From: Phormidium tenue FACHB-886
GTDB lineage: Bacteria; Cyanobacteriota; Cyanobacteriia; Elainellales; Elainellaceae
Direction: 5' to 3'
NCBI RefSeq assembly: GCF_014764505.1
Contig: NZ_JACXWX010000053.1
Location: 1 to 33,770, forward strand
DNA: 33,770 bases
Shown in pieces: positions 9,094 to 16,976 of this stretch (position 1 is the first letter of the stretch; every line of letters begins with the position of its first letter). Position numbers and translations under genes: made by a program. Below the pieces are notes generated by a model that ran no database searches, was not told the DNA's origin, and saw nothing but the letters and a program-made list of their open reading frames with translations.

Positions 9094-10620
9094 ATGAACA
9101 ATTCGTCGCTGCTACTGAAGGGAGGACTGGTGTTACCGTCTGCGTCGGACGTAGCGATTCAGGCGGATATTTGGATTGAAGCGGGCATGATTCGGGAGAT
9201 TAGCCCCGACATCTTTCCCACATCCCAAACGCCCACACCTCAAACAATTGTTGATGCCTCTAAGCTTCTGCTCACTCCTGGACTGATTAACGGTCACTTT
9301 CATTCCCACGAACACTTCCACAAAGGGCGTTACGATAACTTGCCTCTAGAACTGTGGATGCATTTTGTGCGCCCACCCATTCCACCACACCCCCTCACAC
9401 CGGAGCAGGTGTATCTGCGGACGATGGTAGGGGCGATCGAAGCCCTGCGGACAGGGACAACCTTTGTGGTGGATGACGTGAACCAGGCTCCACTCTACTC
9501 TCAGGAGTGCGTTGATGCAGTATTTCAGGCGTACGACGATAGCGGTCTACGGGCATTGGTGAGCGTCAGTGTATTCGATCGCCCTTTCCACCGCGCCGTT
9601 CCTTTCTTCGATGAAGAGATGCCCGAGTTTCTGCGGCAGCAGTTAGATGCTCAAGGGCAACCCGATAGTGATAAACTCCTCGCCTTGGCAGAAAATCTTG
9701 CTCATCGCCGCCATCCGAAACAGCATCGAGTCGGTTACATTGTCGCTCCCTCGGCTCCGCAACGCTGTAGCGATCGTTTTCTCACCCAACTCTCAGACTT
9801 GGCTATCCGGCATAACTTGCCGATGATGATGCACCTGCTGGAAACGCGGCTTCAAGCAGTCACTGGCGGAATTCTCTATGGTCAGTCTATGGTTGAGCAT
9901 CTGGCAGAGTTAGGAGTGCTATCGCCTCAACTGGCACTACAGCATTGTGTCTGGCTATCACAGCGGGATGTGAATTTGTTGGCGGTGAATCAGACCACTG
10001 CAGTCTACAATCCGCTCTCCAATCTGAAGCTGGGCAGCGGACGAATGCCTGTGCGCGATTTTCTAGAGGCGGGGGTGAATGTCGCGTTAGCTAGTGATGG
10101 TTGCGGGTCGCGAGATAGCCTGAATATGCTGGCAGTTGTGCAGGGGGCAGCACTGCTCAACAAACACCCTTTAGACCCTCCTGAACGTTGGTTTTCGGCA
10201 GAAGGGGCATTTCGATTAGCTACAGAAGGGGGAGCTAGGGCGTTTGGGTTTGAGGGGCAGCTAGGGAAACTAGCACCCGGATATCGAGCAGATTTGGTGG
10301 GATATCGGCGTGATCGCCCTGCATTTGTGCCACTGAATCATCCCCTACGGCAACTGGTCTATGCAGAAACGGGCGCAGCAGTCGATTTGGTCATTGTAGA
10401 CGGCAACATTGTCATGCGGGAAGGTGAACTGACCCAGATTCGGGAAGCTGATTTAGTCAAGCGAATTCATCAAACCCATCAGGCAATTTTACCTGATTTA
10501 GAAGCATCGGAGGACAGTGTTAGAACCTTTTTACCCTACTACCGTAAGATATACGATCGCTGTCTCCAGGAGGCGATTGGTCCAAACATCCTGACGCCAG
10601 ATCACACGCTTAACCTATAG
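9094..10620 (+). CDS. TRZ/ATZ-type amidohydrolase (deaminase/chlorohydrolase-like), first copy
   Basis: A 508-residue protein of the cytosine deaminase/TrzN/guanine-deaminase group (COG0402). It has the HxH pair H68/H70 in LINGHFHSHEHFHKG, the MMMHLLETR motif with its His and Glu, a further His in LQHCVWLS, and the Asp in LASDGCGSRD. This is the mononuclear metal pattern of deaminases that remove an amino or similar group from a purine, pyrimidine or triazine ring. The start ATG abuts the hydantoinase stop and is preceded by AGGA, so the two genes form an operon. The substrate is unknown. Its partner suggests an aminated heterocycle that is deaminated here and ring-opened by the hydantoinase. 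Confidence 0.88.
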   Translation: MNNSSLLLKGGLVLPSASDVAIQADIWIEAGMIREISPDIFPTSQTPTPQTIVDASKLLLTPGLINGHFHSHEHFHKGRYDNLPLELWMHFVRPPIPPHPLTPEQVYLRTMVGAIEALRTGTTFVVDDVNQAPLYSQECVDAVFQAYDDSGLRALVSVSVFDRPFHRAVPFFDEEMPEFLRQQLDAQGQPDSDKLLALAENLAHRRHPKQHRVGYIVAPSAPQRCSDRFLTQLSDLAIRHNLPMMMHLLETRLQAVTGGILYGQSMVEHLAELGVLSPQLALQHCVWLSQRDVNLLAVNQTTAVYNPLSNLKLGSGRMPVRDFLEAGVNVALASDGCGSRDSLNMLAVVQGAALLNKHPLDPPERWFSAEGAFRLATEGGARAFGFEGQLGKLAPGYRADLVGYRRDRPAFVPLNHPLRQLVYAETGAAVDLVIVDGNIVMREGELTQIREADLVKRIHQTHQAILPDLEASEDSVRTFLPYYRKIYDRCLQEAIGPNILTPDHTLNL

Positions 10621-11001
10621 TGATTAGGTGAAACTTCGAGTTGTAACTCTGGCTGTCTAAACAAGTTTCTAGATAAAATCTAATGCGATTTTGTTGTCCT
10701 AATAAAATAGTAAGGAATTCATAGTAAGTTTTTTTACATTTATTTGGCAGGTTGAAAATTGATACAGGTGATACAGTTTTTGATTGATTGCTCCTCTTAA
10801 GATGCAGCTTAAATAGCTTAACTTGGCGTGGTTAAGACTCTAGAAAGTGCCGTTTGGCGCTAGCGCAACGTTTCGCAACTCGTCTATGCCAAGGAAAAAG
10901 TAATGAGTTTTTTTCAACTGCTAAAATTGATAGCTGCGTCAGTGCAACATCTAATCTGGATGTTCAATCTTGTATCCAAAACTATCCTTTCTAGGATTTC
11001 A

Positions 11002-11023
11002 ACTCCTGATTGCAATCAGGAGT
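11002..11023. repeat. Perfect 22-bp palindrome
   Basis: The half-site ACTCCTGATTG is followed immediately by its exact reverse complement CAATCAGGAGT, with no spacer. With equal base frequencies about 0.008 such palindromes are expected in a window this long, so it is unlikely to be chance. A loopless palindrome suits a dimeric DNA-binding protein better than a terminator, since no T-run follows. It lies 422 bp upstream of the second TRZ/ATZ gene and 382 bp after the first. Confidence 0.6.
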
Positions 11024-11154
11024 ACGTTATTAGCTGCTTTTCTTGTTGCTAACTTATCAACGCTGGACGATCGGGATTGATTGGTCAATAATGTTTTCAC
11101 TCAAGTAAGCGATCGCTTTATCGGTTTAAAGCTTAGATTTGAAGACATTCAGTA

Positions 11155-11412
11155 TCAAATTCGAGGTTTTGGAAGCATTTCGTAGGATAAGTAGGCAGGA
11201 AGCATAATCTTGTCCAAATGTTCATCTAGCAAGCTCAGTAAAATATCTTTCCAATAAGTAAAGATGACCAAAGGTATTCTAGGCTTTTCGCCAGTACCAA
11301 TTTCGCCAGTACCAATAAAGTTCAAAGTATAATTCCAGCGATCTGAAGATTCTGGAGTGAATTGCTTACTGTTTGAATATTTTAGTAGCGAGCACCACAG
11401 TATTAAACAGCA
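11155..11412 (-). other. Unrecognised open frame of 85 codons without ATG, possible gene fragment
   Basis: This minus-strand frame is open from just after a TAA (11413-11415) to a TGA at 11155-11157. It reads like real protein (SDRWNYTLNFIGTGEIGTGE, then PRIPLVIFTYWKDILLSLLD, ending MLPKPRI), with a believable alternation of polar and hydrophobic residues. There is no ATG or GTG near its start, so it could be the 3' part of a gene whose beginning was lost when the neighbouring amidohydrolase gene arrived. I do not recognise the family. It could also be a chance opening. Confidence 0.3.
11286..11315. repeat. Exact tandem 15-bp repeat
   Basis: TTTCGCCAGTACCAA occurs twice in a row (11286-11300 and 11301-11315). 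Being a multiple of three, it duplicates five residues (IGTGE) in the minus-strand open frame that covers it. It could be a slippage product in a decaying gene. Confidence 0.6.
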
Positions 11413-11444
11413 TTAATTGCTTATCTACAGCAGGAGTCGCAGCT

Positions 11445-12986
11445 ATGCCATCGTCTATCATTCGTGGAAAGCACATCATTTGCAAAACGATCGATCGATA
11501 TGAAGTGCAGATTGTTGATGACGGAGCCGTTTTCCAGCGAGATGGTCGCGTTGTTGATATTGGTTCCTATAACGACATTGCTGCTCGCTACGATGCAGAT
11601 ACAGTCATTGGGTCAAGCAGTCATGTAGTGCTACCTGGTTTTGTAAATAGCCATCATCACGTTGGGTTGACTCCTCTACAACTTGGTTCTTTGGACTTTC
11701 CCCTGGAGCAATGGTTCGCCACTCGGATGGCTTGCCGCAATGTGAATCTCTATCTGGATACGCTTTATTCGGCGTTCGAGATGATCGAGTCTGGAATTAC
11801 CACAGTACAACATATTCATGGCTGGCGGCCCGGACCTGCTTCCACTTGGTCCGGAATTGCCGAACAAATCCTCAAAGCCTATCAGGATATTGGAATGCGC
11901 GTATCCTACTGCTTTGGTTTACGCGATCAAAACCGCCTAGTCTACGAACCAGATGAAGACTTTGCCAATCGCCTTCCGGAACCGCTGGCTTCTGATATGC
12001 GAGCCATGTTCAAATCTCATACAGTTCCTGTGCAGGACTACATGGAATTTTTTGAATATTTGTGGAAAACCTGGGATCAGGGTGATGACGATCGCACTCA
12101 TATCCAATTAGCTCCCGCTAATCTCCACTGGTGTTCCGATAAAGCCTTAGAGGTCTTGCTCGAGTACTCCCAAAAGCATCAGGTTGGAATGCACATGCAC
12201 TTGCTAGAGACGGCTTACCAGAAAGAGTATGCCTATCGTCGCGCAGGCAAATCGGCAGTAAAGCATTTGCATGATATAGGATTTTTGGGAGAGCATCTCA
12301 CCCTCGGTCACGGAGTTTGGCTGAATGAAGAAGACATTGAAATGGTTGCAGCCAGCGGCACGATGATTTGCCACAATGCCAGTTCCAACCTGCGCCTGCA
12401 AAGCGGCATTGCTCCGCTCAATGAGTATGCAAAACGAGGCGTCAGGGTTGGGATGGGGTTGGATGAGGCAGGAATTAACGACGATCGCGATATGCTGCAA
12501 GAAATGCGGATGGTGCTAAAACTGCACCGCGTTCCGGGAATTGATGCGTTTGTGCCGACCGCCGCACAGGTGTTGCAAATGGCAACTGAGCACGGCGCAG
12601 CCACGACGGGATTTGCCAAGGAGGTGGGGAGTCTGGAAATCGGTAAGGCAGCGGATCTAGTGCTGATCAACTGGGATAAGTTAGCTTTCCCTTATTTAGA
12701 TAAGTTGATTCCGGTTGTAGAAGCCGTGATCCATCGTAGTAAAACGAGTGCTGTGGATGCAGTAATGGTTGGTGGCGAGGTCGTTTATCAGGACGGCAAA
12801 TTTACTCGCGTTGACAAGGATGCTGTTCTACAGGAGTTAGCTGAATCGCTGAAAGCACCCTTTACTCCAGAGGAATTGCGGATGCGAGAAATGGCAGGGG
12901 AGGTAGAACCCTATGTCAAGAAATTTTATGAGGGATGGCTTGATCATTCTAACTGCAATCCGTTCTACTGCCAGAGTCATCATTAA
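11445..12986 (+). CDS. TRZ/ATZ-type amidohydrolase, second copy
   Basis: A 513-residue amidohydrolase of the COG0402 deaminase/chlorohydrolase group. It has the metal-binding run NSHHHVGLTPLQLG, then MHMHLLETAYQKEY (His and Glu), LGHGVWLNEEDIE (His) and MGLDEAGINDDRDM (Asp). It is related to the 508-residue protein upstream but clearly diverged, so the pair probably acts on different substrates. The start at 11445 is set by AGGAG (11432-11436), eight bases before the ATG. An in-frame ATG at 11373 would add 24 unlikely residues. The TRZ/ATZ family includes 8-oxoguanine, guanine, cytosine and s-triazine hydrolases, and no residue seen here picks one. Confidence 0.87.
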   Translation: MPSSIIRGKHIICKTIDRYEVQIVDDGAVFQRDGRVVDIGSYNDIAARYDADTVIGSSSHVVLPGFVNSHHHVGLTPLQLGSLDFPLEQWFATRMACRNVNLYLDTLYSAFEMIESGITTVQHIHGWRPGPASTWSGIAEQILKAYQDIGMRVSYCFGLRDQNRLVYEPDEDFANRLPEPLASDMRAMFKSHTVPVQDYMEFFEYLWKTWDQGDDDRTHIQLAPANLHWCSDKALEVLLEYSQKHQVGMHMHLLETAYQKEYAYRRAGKSAVKHLHDIGFLGEHLTLGHGVWLNEEDIEMVAASGTMICHNASSNLRLQSGIAPLNEYAKRGVRVGMGLDEAGINDDRDMLQEMRMVLKLHRVPGIDAFVPTAAQVLQMATEHGAATTGFAKEVGSLEIGKAADLVLINWDKLAFPYLDKLIPVVEAVIHRSKTSAVDAVMVGGEVVYQDGKFTRVDKDAVLQELAESLKAPFTPEELRMREMAGEVEPYVKKFYEGWLDHSNCNPFYCQSHH

Positions 12987-13358
12987 TAGGCAGTTTGAGG
13001 AGTTAGTTTCTTATGTGATGCAATCACAGGAAACGAATCCTTTGCTAATTTGACATGAACTTGCTTTGTTATCCCAAATACAAATGGAGCGTGAAATATA
13101 TGGTTACTTCTTAATCAAGAAAGCCAAATTTCATTCTGATTCTCAAAAATTCTCCATTTCCTTAGTAGAGGTTTTGAAAAAAGTTAGTTCTACTGATGTT
13201 TTTTGTTTACCGTCAAAAGCTAAATTACTCCTGTCGATAATCTCTGATTTTCACGGCAAAAAGTTAGATCGGATGAGCAGCTAAAAATTCGGCGTTGCCT
13301 ACATTTGGTTGTAGCACTGTCTTTGTCATTGTCCATATGTATTTTGAAGAGGAACTCC
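12987..13358. promoter_or_regulatory. Leader region of the ABC transporter genes
   Basis: This 372-bp AT-rich stretch contains no convincing gene. A 72-codon frame from a TTG at 13066 looks like chance. The inverted repeat CTACA-N6-TGTAG (13299-13314) lies 44 bp upstream of the binding-protein ATG, where an operator could sit. No NtcA-type GTA-N8-TAC site was found, although one might be expected for a nitrogen gene in a cyanobacterium. Confidence 0.35.
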
Positions 13359-14426
13359 ATGATCAATCGTCTATCTAGTTTGCAAAGTGCATTCTCACGA
13401 CTAGGGCGGCGCAGATTTCTACAAATGGGATTAGCTGCTGCTGCAACGCCTGTTCTTGCTTCGACACTGAAGGGATGTGCTTCTGCTGAAAAAACCGCTG
13501 CTTCGGGTGGGTTGCGTCCAATTAAATTTTCTCACGGTTTTGGTCTTTGTAATATGCCCCTGTTTTACTCCCTAGAAGCAGGGCTGTTTGAAAAGAATGG
13601 CATTGCAGGTAGTGCAGTCATGGGGACCCTCGCAGGAGATCAGGCAACGCAACTGGCTTCCGGTCAGGTACAAATGGCAGTCGTTCCTTTCACCAATGCG
13701 ATCGCTGCCTACACGCAGGCTCCCACTTTTCAGGTTGTTGCAGGTAGCGGGGTACAGGGTTTGATTGTGGTTGCTAAACCAGAAATTCGCAGCATTAAAG
13801 ACTTAGCCGGCAAGAAAATTGCAGTAGCTCAGGCAGACACTCTGGAAGTAGTTGTGTACGACTATCTGAAGCGAGAAGGCATGAGCTACAGCGATGTAGA
13901 AATGGTTTACATTGCAGATGCCACAGAGGCAACAAATGCTTTCATTGCAGGTCAGGTTGATGCACTCAGTAGTATCGAACCTTACGCAACGAAGGCAAAG
14001 GCGGTTGTAAAAGGCAACATTCTGGGTGATGGCCGGGATCTATATGGTGACGGCTATCCAGATTGTGTACTGGCTGCCAGCACAGAGCTGATCGAGAAAG
14101 AGCCTGAAGTCGTAAAGCAGGCGATCGCCACCTTTTTTGATGCTCAGTACGATATCGAGAAAGGATTTGAACAAGCAGCAGAAAAGACGATTGGTAAATA
14201 CTATAAAACCGACATGGATAGCCTTCTTGCTGCGGCTCAGGCTCAGCCACCAGGGGTAGACATCCGCCAGCACAAAGAATTCATATTTGGTCGTGCGCAA
14301 AGTATGAAGGAAATGGGCTACATCACCAGTGATCCTAACAATGGCTTTGTAAACTTCTCGTTGCTAGAGCAGGTAATTTCTGAGAAGCCTGAGCTACTGG
14401 AGCGGGTGCGTACTAAGTCTGTCTAG
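13359..14426 (+). CDS. ABC transporter substrate-binding lipoprotein, NMT1/SsuA/TauA type, Tat-exported
   Basis: A 355-residue periplasmic binding protein of the NMT1/THI5-like family, used for nitrate, sulfonates, taurine or pyrimidine precursors. The start at 13359 follows a GAAGAGGA ribosome-binding site. Residues 17-23 (RRRFLQM) form a twin-arginine signal, and the hydrophobic segment ends in the lipobox LKGC (Cys40), so the protein should be exported folded and anchored as a lipoprotein. The body shows the family pattern GLCNMPLFYSLEAGLFEKNG and SIKDLAGKKIAVAQ. Downstream are the matching permease and ATPase genes. The neighbouring hydantoinase and deaminases suggest a heterocyclic or ureide ligand rather than nitrate or sulfonate. 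Confidence 0.9.
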   Translation: MINRLSSLQSAFSRLGRRRFLQMGLAAAATPVLASTLKGCASAEKTAASGGLRPIKFSHGFGLCNMPLFYSLEAGLFEKNGIAGSAVMGTLAGDQATQLASGQVQMAVVPFTNAIAAYTQAPTFQVVAGSGVQGLIVVAKPEIRSIKDLAGKKIAVAQADTLEVVVYDYLKREGMSYSDVEMVYIADATEATNAFIAGQVDALSSIEPYATKAKAVVKGNILGDGRDLYGDGYPDCVLAASTELIEKEPEVVKQAIATFFDAQYDIEKGFEQAAEKTIGKYYKTDMDSLLAAAQAQPPGVDIRQHKEFIFGRAQSMKEMGYITSDPNNGFVNFSLLEQVISEKPELLERVRTKSV

Positions 14427-14609
14427 GGTTGATAGGCAAAACTGAGCGCTTGTTCGAGCGTCCAACGATCGCCTGATTCACTGCCGAATTAACATCACAG
14501 CTCCTACTTGATTCGCTTCGTTCCAATATAGTCATTGAATGGAAAACGTTGCTCAATGACTTAATTTGCAGGTCAACCGTTTGTTCCAGTTTTTGGAGGT
14601 CAGAGACCG

Positions 14610-15518
14610 ATGATTAAGTCCAAAACCGACTCTTTCACAGAGGTAGAGGGTTCGCCACCCAAGAAAATTTCGAAGGTTGTATCTAAGGCTAAGTCGGCGC
14701 GATCGTCCTGGTGGAAGCAAACCCTGAATGGGGCAGGATGGTGGATTCTTTCTCTGGGGCTATTTCTGGGAATTTGGGAACTGGTTACGTTGTTTGGCTG
14801 GGTCAACACCACGATTATGCCACCGCCCCATAAGTTTCTGGCAGAGATTTTTTACCAGGATCAGTTTCTTGCTCCTCGTGTGGGAGTAGAGCGTACGGGT
14901 GGGCGCTTTGTCGCTTTGAGTGCGATCGTGGCGACCCTGCAGCGCGTTTTTTCTGGATTAAGCCTTAGCTTTATTGTCGCTCTCATTTTTGGTTGTCTGG
15001 CAGCCTATTTCAAAATCTTTGGTAAGCTGGTGCTGCCTACAATTACGCTGCTAGCTCCGATCGCTCCCATTGCCTGGATTCCTTTTGCCATTATGGCGTT
15101 TGGTGTGGGTAACGCTGCGGCTATCTTCGTCGTATTCGTCGGTCTGTTCTTTACACTGACTTTGGGTACGGTTAACTGCATCAATAATGTTGAACAGCTC
15201 TATATCAATACGGGTCGTGTTTTGGGTGCGAATCGGCTTCAGGTGATGCGACATATTGTGCTTCCAGCCATCATCCCCAATTTGTTTGTAATTTTGAGAA
15301 TGAACTTTTTTGGGGCGTGGATGGCAGTGCTAGCGGCAGAAATGGTGGGTGTGAACACAGGTTTGGGCGCTTTGATTATGGTGGCTCGGCAGATGTTCAA
15401 TACCAAACTCATGTTCTTAGGTATGGCAATTATTGGCGTTGTTGGCTATCTGCTAGATGTGCTGCTTCGTCAGGTACAACGCCGGGTTCTTTGGTGGAAA
15501 ACTGATGCCAATATCTAA
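14610..15518 (+). CDS. ABC transporter permease, SsuC/NrtB/TauC type
   Basis: A 302-residue inner-membrane protein. About 50 charged residues precede the first membrane helix (WWILSLGLFLGIWELVTLFG). The ATPase-coupling EAA loop reads NTGRVLGANRLQVMRHIVLP near residues 197-217, in the usual place for this family. The start has an excellent GGAGGT nine bases before the ATG. It follows the binding protein by 183 bp and precedes the ATPase by 72 bp, so all three subunits of one importer are encoded here. The spacer between binding protein and permease contains TCATTGA and TCAATGA, which could pair as a weak stem. Confidence 0.92.
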   Translation: MIKSKTDSFTEVEGSPPKKISKVVSKAKSARSSWWKQTLNGAGWWILSLGLFLGIWELVTLFGWVNTTIMPPPHKFLAEIFYQDQFLAPRVGVERTGGRFVALSAIVATLQRVFSGLSLSFIVALIFGCLAAYFKIFGKLVLPTITLLAPIAPIAWIPFAIMAFGVGNAAAIFVVFVGLFFTLTLGTVNCINNVEQLYINTGRVLGANRLQVMRHIVLPAIIPNLFVILRMNFFGAWMAVLAAEMVGVNTGLGALIMVARQMFNTKLMFLGMAIIGVVGYLLDVLLRQVQRRVLWWKTDANI

Positions 15519-15590
15519 GCTAATCTCTAATGTTTTTGCGATCGCTTTTCAATTACTCTTTTAATTTGCAACTTAATTGACGATAAATTT

Positions 15591-16397
15591 ATGGGCGAGA
15601 TTTCCTGCGAACATATCACTAAGGTTTGGGGCACTGACACGGGTGACGAAGTACTGGCGATTGACGATATTAACTTTACTGTCAAAGACGGTGAATTTTT
15701 GGTAATCATTGGTCCCAGCGGTTGTGGTAAAAGTACGCTGCTGCAAATGATGGCGGGGTTAGAAATGCCCACCTCTGGCGTCATGCGTCATAACGAACAG
15801 CCTATCACGGCTCCGAACCCCGATCGCTCCCTGATCTTCCAGCAGCCTTCTCTCTTTCCCTGGCTCTCTCTTATTGATAACGTTGCCTTTGGTCTAACCC
15901 TCAAGGGCATGAGTCAGAAGGAAAGCCATCGCCGTGCCGAGGTTTTCTTACAGGAAGTCGGATTACGTGCATTTGCCAACAAATATCCCAATCAGCTTTC
16001 CGGTGGAATGCAGCAGCGAGCCTGTATTGCCCGTGCCCTTTGCCTCGGCAGCGATATTCTGCTGATGGATGAACCGTTTGCCGCCCTTGATGTGCAAACC
16101 CGCTACAATATGCAAAAATTCTTACTGGATATTTGGGAAGGTTCTGGCAAAACGGTCGTGTTCGTAACTCACCATATCGATGAAGCGGTGTTTCTTGCCG
16201 ATCGGGTGATTATCCTTTCTGCTCGCCCCGGTCGGTTACTGGACTGTGTTTCGATCGATATGTCGCGCCCGCGTGATGTGGTGAGCAAGGAGTTTGAGCA
16301 GCACCGCGCGATGTTTGTGGAATATCTGCGATCTGAAGTGACAAAAGCTTTTGAAGAGCAGGAGTTAGCCGAGATGTTAGATACCCGGATGAAATAG
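15591..16397 (+). CDS. ABC transporter ATPase, SsuB/NrtD/TauB type
   Basis: A 268-residue nucleotide-binding subunit. Walker A is GPSGCGKST (41-49), the signature is LSGGMQQRACIARAL, Walker B is ILLMDEPFAALD, and the His-switch is in FVTHHIDEAV. Wording such as IFQQPSLFPWLSLIDNV is characteristic of the nitrate/sulfonate/taurine importer branch. It energises the permease encoded just upstream. No strong Shine-Dalgarno is visible before the ATG. Confidence 0.93.
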   Translation: MGEISCEHITKVWGTDTGDEVLAIDDINFTVKDGEFLVIIGPSGCGKSTLLQMMAGLEMPTSGVMRHNEQPITAPNPDRSLIFQQPSLFPWLSLIDNVAFGLTLKGMSQKESHRRAEVFLQEVGLRAFANKYPNQLSGGMQQRACIARALCLGSDILLMDEPFAALDVQTRYNMQKFLLDIWEGSGKTVVFVTHHIDEAVFLADRVIILSARPGRLLDCVSIDMSRPRDVVSKEFEQHRAMFVEYLRSEVTKAFEEQELAEMLDTRMK

Positions 16398-16481
16398 ACA
16401 TGACTGCTACAGCGTTTTCACTCTGTAACGTCCTCCATACCGCTTTTTTGTATCTGCTTAGGTGCAATTGTTTTTATTACA

Positions 16482-16964
16482 ATGTTTAAATCTCTATCTT
16501 TTGTACAGGAGTTAACTCGTCTGGTCGTTGGCAGCGATCAATCGGAAGATCAGGCAGCGGTCAATATTTGGGAATATGCAGAACCCGCTAATCCAGAGCC
16601 CGATCCGCTGAAGCGAAATATCCTACAGTGGCGGCGAATCATTACCGGGGAACGTGATCCTGTTGCCACATTTGCGGGTCAGCCTGTCGAGGTTATCGGA
16701 TTCGTTCATCGCACCGCGAATGATACACCTGAAACCTTCACGGTGGCGCGACAAATCATTCGCTGCTGCATGGCAGATGCCACGCCTTCCGGGCTGATTG
16801 TGTATTCTCCCAGAGCGTCACTCTATTCAACTGGAAGCTGGCTGCGAATCCGTGGAATATTTGGGGGGCGATCGCTTCACGGCAAACCTACGCTTGTCAT
16901 CGAGCCTGTTCATATTAAACGTATCCGCGAACCTAAAAAACGTTTCATCAACGGTGTGTTCTAA
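16482..16964 (+). CDS. Stand-alone YcgQ C-terminal domain protein (TIGR03943/DUF1980)
   Basis: A 160-residue protein matching the C-terminal half of the YcgQ/TIGR03943 family: QPVEVIGFVHRTANDTPETF, then IIRCCMADATPSGLIVYS with the conserved Cys-Cys-x-Ala-Asp-Ala, then SWLRIRGIF and KPTLVIEPVHIKRI. Normal family members have two to several N-terminal membrane helices and work with the YcgR permease. Here there is no hydrophobic segment and no ycgR neighbour. The gene lies 84 bp after the ABC ATPase and probably belongs to the same transcript, which suggests an accessory role in that uptake system. The function is unknown. The Cys pair could bind metal, but that is inference. Confidence 0.75.
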   Translation: MFKSLSFVQELTRLVVGSDQSEDQAAVNIWEYAEPANPEPDPLKRNILQWRRIITGERDPVATFAGQPVEVIGFVHRTANDTPETFTVARQIIRCCMADATPSGLIVYSPRASLYSTGSWLRIRGIFGGRSLHGKPTLVIEPVHIKRIREPKKRFINGVF

Positions 16965-16976
16965 AAGATTTAGCAG

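Larger units (their letters stand above)
10621..11444. other. 824-bp intergenic stretch with a palindrome, a tandem repeat and weak ORFs
   Basis: The stretch separates the two TRZ/ATZ genes and is richer in A+T than they are. It holds a perfect 22-bp palindrome (11002-11023) and a tandem 15-bp repeat (11286-11315), each listed separately. A 49-codon plus-strand ORF at 10903-11052 has a plausible AAGGA before its ATG, but it has no recognisable similarity and contains the palindrome. A minus-strand open frame covers 11155-11412. No convincing terminator or promoter hexamers could be named. Confidence 0.4.

Noticed and set aside
13066-13284. 72-codon plus-strand ORF before the ABC binding protein
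   Set aside because: It starts at TTG without a ribosome-binding site, shows no family motif and lies in an AT-rich leader region.
13299-13314. NtcA-like site upstream of the ABC transporter
   Set aside because: The sequence is TAC-N8-GTA, the reverse of the GTA-N8-TAC consensus. It is kept only as an unassigned inverted repeat.
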